Shown here: positions 54,241 through 61,100 of the stretch, in pieces
Layout of the letters: each line of letters begins with the position of its first letter
How positions within the stretch are numbered: the stretch's first letter is position 1
NCBI GenBank assembly: GCA_035438985.1
Contig: DAORJK010000013.1
Coordinates: 30,797 to 94,796, forward strand
Reading direction: 5' to 3'
DNA length: 64,000 bases
DNA from: UBA4408 sp002389785
GTDB lineage: Bacteria; Bacteroidota; Bacteroidia; UBA4408
Program-made: the position numbers and the translations under genes
Notes under the pieces: generated by a model
Databases searched by the model: none
What the model was told of the DNA's origin: nothing
What the model saw: only the letters and a program-made list of their open reading frames with translations

Positions 54241-54263
54241 ACCCAACATTAATATAATTTGTA

Positions 54264-54731
54264 ATGAAACAGCTACAAAATTGGTTAGCCGAGTATGGAG
54301 AAAGTCATCAAAACAGCAGCAACAAAAAAATTCATTGGATTTGTGTTCCGCTCATATTTTTTAGTATCGTAGGCTTGCTGTTTGGCATCAAGCTGCCTTT
54401 TCAACTTAATTCATCACAACCGATAACAGTCGCACACCTAGCGCTATTGCTTGTTTTTGTGTATTATTTTTTGCTATCGTGGCGATTATCAATTGGTATG
54501 TTTGTATTTGGATGCCTGTGCTTATTAGGATGCCGCTTACTTACAGCCTGGGGAGTTGTTGAATTGTGGAAGATTTGTTTAGTTGTTTTTTCACTTGCTT
54601 GGATTGGTCAGTTTTACGGTCATAAGATAGAAGGAAAAAAGCCCTCCTTTTTAAAAGATATACAGTTTTTATTGATTGGGCCTGCCTGGTTGATGAGCTT
54701 TGTGTATCAAAAGCTTCAGATAAGTTACTAA
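54264..54731 (+). CDS. DUF962 / Mpo1-like membrane protein
   Basis: 155 residues with the family start MKQLQNWLAEYGESHQNSSNKKIHWICVP (His in ESHQN and KKIHW) and four hydrophobic segments (LIFFSIVGLLFGI, VAHLALLLVFVYYFLL, FVFGCLCLLGCRLLTAW, ICLVVFSLAWIGQFYGH). A conserved GHKIEGKKPSFLKD lies before the last helix. The yeast relative Mpo1 is an iron-dependent dioxygenase that shortens 2-hydroxy fatty acids; the conserved His residues match. Its bacterial role is inferred from family only. Confidence 0.88.
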   Translation: MKQLQNWLAEYGESHQNSSNKKIHWICVPLIFFSIVGLLFGIKLPFQLNSSQPITVAHLALLLVFVYYFLLSWRLSIGMFVFGCLCLLGCRLLTAWGVVELWKICLVVFSLAWIGQFYGHKIEGKKPSFLKDIQFLLIGPAWLMSFVYQKLQISY

Positions 54732-54768
54732 GTCCACAGATAGCACTTTTTTGCTTGGTCTATTTTTA

Positions 54769-54776
54769 TAATTTTG
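54769..54776 (+). promoter_or_regulatory. Candidate -7 box (TAATTTTG) for tRNA-Arg
   Basis: A perfect TAnnTTTG match ends 14 nt before the first tRNA base. A TTTG 15 nt upstream of it could serve as the -33 element, though the spacing is short. Confidence 0.5.
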
Positions 54777-54790
54777 CAGCGCTTTAAAAA

Positions 54791-54864
54791 GGCTCCGTAG
54801 TTCAATTGGATAGAATGACAGGTTTCGGCCCTGTTGGTTGGGGGTTCGAATCCCTCCGGGGTCA
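54791..54864 (+). tRNA. tRNA-Arg (UCG anticodon)
   Basis: A 74-nt cloverleaf: acceptor GGCTCCG pairs with CGGGGTC (two G-U pairs), anticodon stem ACAGG/CCTGT with loop TTTCGGC (anticodon TCG, reads CGN), T loop TTCGAAT. No encoded CCA. A promoter box lies 15 nt upstream and a terminator follows. Confidence 0.92.
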
Positions 54865-54880
54865 CGAATGAATAAAAAAG

Positions 54881-54907
54881 CCAACCCGAAAGGGTTGGTT
54901 TTCTTTT
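54881..54907 (+). terminator. Intrinsic terminator after tRNA-Arg
   Basis: CCAACCC-GAAA-GGGTTGG: a 7-bp stem with a GNRA-type tetraloop, followed by TTTTCTTTT. Confidence 0.9.
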
Positions 54908-55017
54908 ATTCAGGAAACGTGCAAAGTGAGCTTTGCTAAGGTTCGTGAATGAAAGAAAACAAAGCGCAGCTTTGACTTTTGTATTTTGACTGAGTGTGAG
55001 GAGGTGATCACGGGAGT

Positions 55018-55034
55018 AATCCCTCCGAGGTCAC
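55018..55034 (+). repeat. Second copy of the tRNA-Arg 3' end
   Basis: AATCCCTCCGAGGTCAC differs at one base from the last 17 bases of the tRNA-Arg region (54849-54865). It is followed 6 nt later by a strong terminator. It looks like a displaced tRNA 3' end or att scar. The 54909-55017 stretch between holds only small hairpins (GCAAAG...CTTTGC and CAAAGC...GCTTTG). Confidence 0.6.
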
Positions 55035-55040
55035 TTAAAA

Positions 55041-55086
55041 AAGAGCGGGAATGAGAGCGAGAGCAACTATTCCCGCTCTTTTTTTT
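55041..55086 (+). terminator. Intrinsic terminator with GAGAGCGAGAGC loop
   Basis: AAGAGCGGGAAT (55041-55052) pairs perfectly with 55069-55080, followed by eight T. The loop carries ATGAGAGCGAGAGC-type sequence identical over 14 nt to the loop region of the tRNA-Leu terminator at 19029-19042. Confidence 0.88.
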
Positions 55087-55198
55087 CATTCTAAATCTGT
55101 TTGTCATTGAATCTTTCGGTAGTGAAAGAATAACAATCACCTGCTCTCCTCCTTTTATTTAAAATCCGCAACTATTCTTAATCTATACTCTATGATAA

Positions 55199-55229
55199 TT
55201 CAGTAAAAATAATTCCTATTTTTACTGAA
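55199..55229. promoter_or_regulatory. 13-bp perfect inverted repeat overlapping a -7-like box
   Basis: TTCAGTAAAAATA (55199-55211) and its exact complement (55217-55229) flank ATTCC. The right arm contains TATTTTTA, the likely -7 box of the lipoprotein gene whose ATG is 18 nt downstream. This is a good candidate operator or leader hairpin. Confidence 0.55.
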
Positions 55230-55247
55230 ACTCAAACTAAAAAAACA

Positions 55248-55826
55248 ATGAAAACAAAACTAAATTTACTTATTACAGCGCTAACTATAGCCAGTTTATG
55301 CCTGTTTAACTCCTGTTCAAAAGAAGCAGAGGTGGGTCCGGCAGGAGCAACAGGGGCAACAGGAGCAACAGGGGCAAGCGGTAATGCCAATGTTAAAAAT
55401 TACAACATCACCATTAACAATAACGATTGGGATAAAGCTACTGGATTGGGATATCTTTGGTTATATACTTACGATTTTCCAGCCTTAACAAAGTCCATTA
55501 TGGATAGCGGTATGATAATCGTATATTTAAAAGCCAGTAATGGCACTGAGTATAGCATCGATCCATTGCCTTTAGATAACTACGAATTAATGGATGCTTT
55601 GGGGGGAGTGTCAACATTTACTGCCGTTTCATCATATCCTACATTTGATACCTCTACTGGAAAAGGGAAATTGCTGTTTTTATTACAGTCCTCTACTGTT
55701 ATTACTTCCCAAAATCCAATTACTTACAGAGTTGTTTTAGCCACCTCGCATATGCGCTTGGCTAACCCCAACTTGAATTGGAATAAGTATACAGAAGTGA
55801 AAGAAGCTTTTAACTTAAAAGACTAA
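55248..55826 (+). CDS. Lipoprotein with short collagen-like segment
   Basis: 192 residues. Lipoprotein signal with Cys in LFNSCSKEA, then a short Gly-X-Y run (GPAGATGATGATGASG), then a beta-rich domain of about 145 residues (NYNITINNNDWDKATGLGYLWLY ... YRVVLATSHMRLANPNLNW). This layout is common in Bacteroidota envelope lipoproteins. The Gly-X-Y run may space the domain away from the membrane or help oligomerise it. The promoter overlaps a perfect inverted repeat. Function unknown. Confidence 0.82.
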   Translation: MKTKLNLLITALTIASLCLFNSCSKEAEVGPAGATGATGATGASGNANVKNYNITINNNDWDKATGLGYLWLYTYDFPALTKSIMDSGMIIVYLKASNGTEYSIDPLPLDNYELMDALGGVSTFTAVSSYPTFDTSTGKGKLLFLLQSSTVITSQNPITYRVVLATSHMRLANPNLNWNKYTEVKEAFNLKD

Positions 55827-55950
55827 TAAAATTAGTCTTTTATTCTGAAGTTTCATTCTAATTGCCCAAGCATTTCAACTGTAAATTAATTTCCGGCTGA
55901 ATTGCCTTTGGTGCACCCAGTAACAAAAATTAAATCCTTTTTTCTCCCAA

Positions 55951-55970
55951 ACTGGCGGGCGCTTGTAGCC
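55951..55970 (+). repeat. Partial REP-like copy
   Basis: ACTGGCGGGCGCTTGTAGCC matches the core of the arms at 19167-19335 (ACTGGCGCGCGCTTGTAGCG) at 18 of 20 positions. The stem is weakened by the changes, so it is probably a decayed solo REP. It is a GC-rich island in an AT-rich 409-bp gap (55827-56235). Confidence 0.6.
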
Positions 55971-55979
55971 ACAAATTTG

Positions 55980-56225
55980 CAAGTGTTCTAATTTACTTGT
56001 GGTTTGTATTACGAGAAAGATTTTTTCCGGTTTTTGTATGGGTTCTTCCTTTCGATTCTTCAATAAGATGTTCGATAAATTGAAATAGGGTGAAGCTTCT
56101 TTTTTATCTCAAAGTGTTCCTAAATTACTTGTGTGTACAAATTCGCCCTTCTTAAGAAACCAGCAAACAACGCAAAAATTCTTGCTGACTAATTTAAGTT
56201 TCTAACTTAGCAAGTAATTTACTTG
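55980..56225 (+). promoter_or_regulatory. Three CAAGT...ACTTGT repeats upstream of the BtpA-family gene
   Basis: Related inverted motifs occur at 55980-56002 (CAAGTGTTCTAATTTACTTG), 56111-56133 (AAAGTGTTCCTAAATTACTT) and 56211-56225 (CAAGTAATTTACTTG, a perfect palindrome). The last ends 10 nt before the ATG. They may be sites for one regulator. Confidence 0.45.
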
Positions 56226-56235
56226 TTTAAACTTC

Positions 56236-57309
56236 ATGCCGGTTAGCAAAACTATCTCACCTAAAACCCAACTCATTGCCATGGTGCACGTACCTAGTGG
56301 CAATGCTCTTTTAAATAGTTTATACAACTCAGCCTTTTCGGTTGAAACGTATACTTCTTTTGAATTAACTGAGCTTGATGAAATACGTAAACACTTACTT
56401 CAACTTTCAAATGAGTTGCTAATTAGCACAGCAAACCCACTACTCGAAAATTGTCGTACCGCATCCTTTGTGCTGAAAAAAGAAGCAGTTTCTGTTTTGT
56501 TAGATAGAATTACACAACTGAAATTCGTTGATAGTCTCATTCAACGAGCACTTCATGAAGTAGCGATGTATTATCGAAATGGAATTAAAATTATTGCTCT
56601 CGAAAATGTTGGAGCTCCCTATTTTATTGATAAAGATATCCCTCTTGAAGAACTGTTAATCCTGCTAACCATTGCTCTTAAAATACGTCAAAAATACCCT
56701 GAAATTCAAATGGGTGTTCAGGTATTGTCCTGTGGTGAGTTAGATGCACTTCCTATAGCAATGGCTTGCGGAGCTTTTTTTGTTCGCTCAGAAGCTTCAA
56801 TCTTTAAAGGCCTTCGACCCGAAGGTGAAACTACCAATCAAGGCAACCTAGCAAAATTTTATTACCTCCGAAATTATTTGTGGACAAAACTTGCTGTTGA
56901 ATCGCCCGAAAACAGGAGAACTCCAGCCCTGTGGTGCGACTTACAAAAAAAGCATACCGTGTTTTCGGATGAATTGCTTTCCATGCAAACTTGGCTCAAC
57001 AATATACTGTTTCAAAAACTCGAGGGTTTAATTATAACCGGCAACGAAACAGGTGCAAATGTTTCAGAAAATGATTTGGCAATGGCTCGAAATGCACTGA
57101 GTGAAACTCGTGAAAGGTTAACCTCAATTGTAGGAGCTGCTACCAATTTTGATGTGCCGCTTATTACCGGTTCGGGTGCTAATTTTGAGCTGTATAAACG
57201 CTTTGCCGATTATTGTATTGTGGGAACCGCTTTTAAAAAAAATCAGTACTGGGAAAATGAAGTGGACGAAATCGCTGTTCAAAAACGAGTAGCACAATTT
57301 AATCACTGA
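56236..57309 (+). CDS. BtpA/SgcQ-family protein
   Basis: 357 residues with a TIM-barrel-like BtpA pattern: MVHVPSGN at the start (residue 17 on), YRNGIKIIALENVGAPYF (about 115-135), MGVQVLSCGELDALPIAMACGAFFVRSEA (about 165-195), GLIITGNETGANVS, and DVPLITGSGANFELYKRFADYCIVGTAFK near the end. BtpA is needed for photosystem I stability in cyanobacteria, while SgcQ-type relatives sit in sugar-use operons; the biochemical role is not settled. It is followed 7 nt later by a YdcF-like gene. Confidence 0.82.
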   Translation: MPVSKTISPKTQLIAMVHVPSGNALLNSLYNSAFSVETYTSFELTELDEIRKHLLQLSNELLISTANPLLENCRTASFVLKKEAVSVLLDRITQLKFVDSLIQRALHEVAMYYRNGIKIIALENVGAPYFIDKDIPLEELLILLTIALKIRQKYPEIQMGVQVLSCGELDALPIAMACGAFFVRSEASIFKGLRPEGETTNQGNLAKFYYLRNYLWTKLAVESPENRRTPALWCDLQKKHTVFSDELLSMQTWLNNILFQKLEGLIITGNETGANVSENDLAMARNALSETRERLTSIVGAATNFDVPLITGSGANFELYKRFADYCIVGTAFKKNQYWENEVDEIAVQKRVAQFNH

Positions 57310-57316
57310 ACTATCC

Positions 57317-58033
57317 ATGCAGTTTCGTAAAGATATTTTTTGGACGCGTTTTAAAACAATTTCAACCCGTTGTTTTAAGCTGTTGGGCGTAATCGCATTT
57401 TGCCTGTTTTTGTTAAGCTTTAGCGATATTCCTTACTACGCATATCGCAATTTAAGCATGGAAGACGTACAATTAAAAAGCGATCCCAAATATATTGTAA
57501 TGCTTGGCGGCAGTGGCATGCCCAGTCCCGATGGATTTATTAGATGTTATTATACTGCTCAAAATGCCCTTCTGTTTTCAGGTGCAAAAATTATTCTTGC
57601 ACATCCCGGAAACGGAACTGATAGCACTCATCAATTGAAACTTATGGCGCATGAGTTAATTATTCGTGGTGTTGATTCGTCTCGAATTTCATTTGAACCA
57701 AATGGTTTCAACACACACACTCAAGCTGAAAATATTTGTGTCCTTATCGGAAAGGAAAACTTAGCTGCTCCGGTGTTATTAATTAGTACTCCTGAACATA
57801 TGTGCCGCGCTCTAAAATCATTTCAAAAACAAGGATTTCTTTCGGTTGGTACAGCACCTGCATTCGACTCACCTCTTAGCGAAACTCAAATAAAAAACAA
57901 GGGCAAAACCGGTAAAAAACAAGTACGAAACATAGACCTGCGTTACAATCTTTGGAGTTACCTGCACTACGAACTCCTTGTATTGCGCGAATATTGCGCC
58001 TTAGCTTATTACAAGATTCAGGGTTGGATCTAG
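57317..58033 (+). CDS. YdcF/SanA-family (DUF218) membrane protein
   Basis: 238 residues. An N-terminal transmembrane helix (LLGVIAFCLFLLSFSDI) is followed by the DUF218 domain: KYIVMLGGSGMPSPDG, AKIILAHPGNG, MAHELIIRGVDSSRISFEPNGFNTHTQAEN and VLLISTPEHMCRALKSFQKQGF. Family members are envelope-located and linked to cell-wall or O-antigen-related processes (SanA, ElyC). It lies 7 nt after the BtpA-family gene and is probably in the same operon. Confidence 0.87.
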   Translation: MQFRKDIFWTRFKTISTRCFKLLGVIAFCLFLLSFSDIPYYAYRNLSMEDVQLKSDPKYIVMLGGSGMPSPDGFIRCYYTAQNALLFSGAKIILAHPGNGTDSTHQLKLMAHELIIRGVDSSRISFEPNGFNTHTQAENICVLIGKENLAAPVLLISTPEHMCRALKSFQKQGFLSVGTAPAFDSPLSETQIKNKGKTGKKQVRNIDLRYNLWSYLHYELLVLREYCALAYYKIQGWI

Positions 58034-58113
58034 TCAAAGTTATTAAGAGCCAACTGTTAAAATATTCAATAAAAGGAAAAAACTGCAACTCAATTGTTTA
58101 GTAGTTTTGTTTC

Positions 58114-61100
58114 ATGAGGAATGTATTACTGGCTGTTTTCTTACTGCTATCCATTTATACACGGGCAATTCCTTCGGGATATTCCTTTTATAAAAAATTT
58201 ACGACACAGGAAAATCAAATCACTGTTGGGACTTCCAACAGCAACGGCTTTCCGGTACTTGTGAGAATTACTGATCCCGATTTAAGGTCTGTGAACAACG
58301 GAGGTCGTGTACGAAGTGCTAATGGCTACGACATTGTTTTCACAGCTGGAGATAAAAACACGCTCATTCCTTTTCAGGTTGAAGAATACGATGCTACTAC
58401 CGGAGAATACGTTGCTTGGGTAAAACTCCCTGTTTTAAGTGCCACTGTTAATACTGATTTTTACATGTTTTTCGGGAATGCTTCTATTGCCACAACACTT
58501 GGAAGCAAAACAACCTGGGATGTCAATTACAAAGCAGTTTATCACTTAAATTCTGATGTTGCTGACTGGACCTCTAACGCTGCATCGCTTACCAATAGCG
58601 GCACAACCAACTTCTCGCCCGGCATTGCTGCCGATGGCCAAAGGGTGGGCTCCGGTACTTATTTGAGTCGACCTGCTACAAGTGGACTTCAAATAACCGG
58701 CGATTTAACCCTCGAAACCTGGATAAATTTTAATTCCCTGATTTCAGGAAGTAACGAAAACTTGATTATTTCAAGTAGCTCAAACGGTTCTGGAAGTAAT
58801 TTCAATACCAATTATAGCTTAAGTGTTGTAGGTTCGGGTTCAAGCACGGGTACTTTTGTGTTTCGTTGGCAATATGGGTCAAATTCGGACGAAATTGTTA
58901 GCTCTTCTGTTCCATTCACAAGCCTTGCAGGTAGTGGCTGGCGAAATGTTGTAGTAACACGCGACAACAGCAGTAAATTGGTGCGCTTTTATGTGGATGG
59001 AATACAGTTAGGAGCTTCGGTTGCCTATGTAAATTCTGCAACGGGTGGTAGTTCCAATTCGTTTTTAATAGGAAAAAATCTTGCTGATGCTTCCCGCACG
59101 ATAGATGCGGCAATGGATGAGATTCGAATTTCTAATTCAGTACGAAGTCCCGAATGGATACAAGCGGCATACATGAGTTATAAGCCGGCATCTACCTTTT
59201 TAATCAACTCTCAAACCTTTTCAGTAAGCTCAAAAAATTTCTGTTTTTGCAATGTGGGATTACCGGGCTATACTTCGTTAGGTGTTTTTAATACACACAC
59301 TTATTTTATTTCAACTCAAAAAGAAACCTGGCAAAAAGCAGATAGCATAGCCTCTTCTCTTGGTGGTCATTTAGTTTCAATTAATTCTGTAACTGAAAAT
59401 CTTTTTTTATCAACTGCAGTGCTCGATCGATTTTGGATTGGTTTGACTGACAGCGTTACCGAAGGAACTTTTGTATGGACTTCCGGAGAAACAGTCTCTT
59501 ATACCAATTGGTCTGTTTTGCAACCTGATAATTCAGGGAATTCAGATTATGCTTTATTTAATACCAGTGTTCTATCCTTTTGGGACGACCTTCCCGATTC
59601 ACCTCAGCTGTTTGTAATTGAGTTTGATTGCACTGCTCCAACCGCAACTCTTGTAACAGCGAATGCTGGTGTTGATCAAACTATTTGCGGTAATACTGCC
59701 ACCATGGCTGCAACATTTAGCCCTGCTGCTGCTACCGGCCAATGGGCAGTTTACAGTGGTGCTGCTACTTTTACAAATAGTAACTCTGCCACAACCGCTG
59801 TTTCTGGTTTTTCAAGCGGTTCCAATTTGTTAATCTGGAAGGTATCCCTTGGTTCATGTACTGCGGTATATGATACCGTAAAAATTTTAACCGATACCGT
59901 TCTGCCTAAAGTTGTATGCCCTGCTAATGTGTTTGCAACCAACTCTAGTGGTCAGTGCTCGGGAATTGGCTCTTGGACATTGCCATCAATTACGGATAAT
60001 TGTCCCGGTCCTGTTTTAACACAAATTAGCGGGTTAAGCAATGGTTCTTCGTTTCCTGTAGGCACCAGTTCTGTATCATATCGGGTAACCGATAATAGCG
60101 GAAATACTGCGAATTGTTCCTTTTTTGTAACAGTTTCAGACGATGAAGCTCCTAAAATAATTTGTTCCGGCGATTTAAGTTTTCCGAACGATCCCGGCTT
60201 GTGTGGCAGCTTTGTAACTGGAATAGCCCCACTAACAACCGCCGATAACTGCTCCGGTTTTACTGTCACCTACTCGATTAGCGGGGCCACCATACTTTCT
60301 GGAAATGACGATGCTAGTGGAAGTTTTTTTAATATCGGTTCAAGTAAATTAATATATACCATCACTGATGCAACAGGGAATCAATCGTCTTGCTCGTTTA
60401 ACATTACGATTTTAGATACAGAATTTCCGGTTTATACAACCTGCCCAACAAATATTACCGTAGGTACAAACCCTGGATTGTGTAGTGCTGTAGTTAGTTG
60501 GCCGGCTCCTGTTGCTTCTGACAATTGCCCCGGTCTTACCATTACTCAATCTACCGGACCTAGCAGTGGTAGTGCTTTTCCTGTTGGAACAACTACCATC
60601 AAATACATCGCAACAGACGCCTCTCTTAACAACACAGTTTGTTTATTTGACATTACCGTTGAAGACACTATTGCACCTGTTTTTATTACCTGTCCTTCCA
60701 ATATTACACTTCCTTCAACAGCCGCATTGTGTGGCTCTGTAGTTATTTGGACCGATCCTACTTTTGATGATAATTGCACGGGGGCAATTCTAACTCAGGT
60801 TTCAGGATTACCGAAAGGCTCTGTATTTCCGGTTGGTACAAGCACTGTGGTGTATAAAGTAACTGATGCCGCCAATTTATCTCGCTTTTGTTCGTTCAAT
60901 GTAACCATAACAGATCTTATTCCTCCCGTTTTTAGTAGCTGTCCGCTTGATATTTTTATAAACACAACTCCCGGAAATTGCGGAGCAGTAGTGAATTGGC
61001 CCATTCCCACTGCCACAGATAATTGTGCGCTTGCTTCCCTTTTTCAAACTAGTGGTTTGCCAAACGGTAGTTTTTTTCCTGTAGGAACAACCAGTATTAG

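Noticed and set aside
58102..58109. TAGTTTTG as a perfect -7 box for the giant adhesin
   Set aside because: It ends 4 nt before the ATG, too close for a normal leader, and no -33 element is at the right distance.
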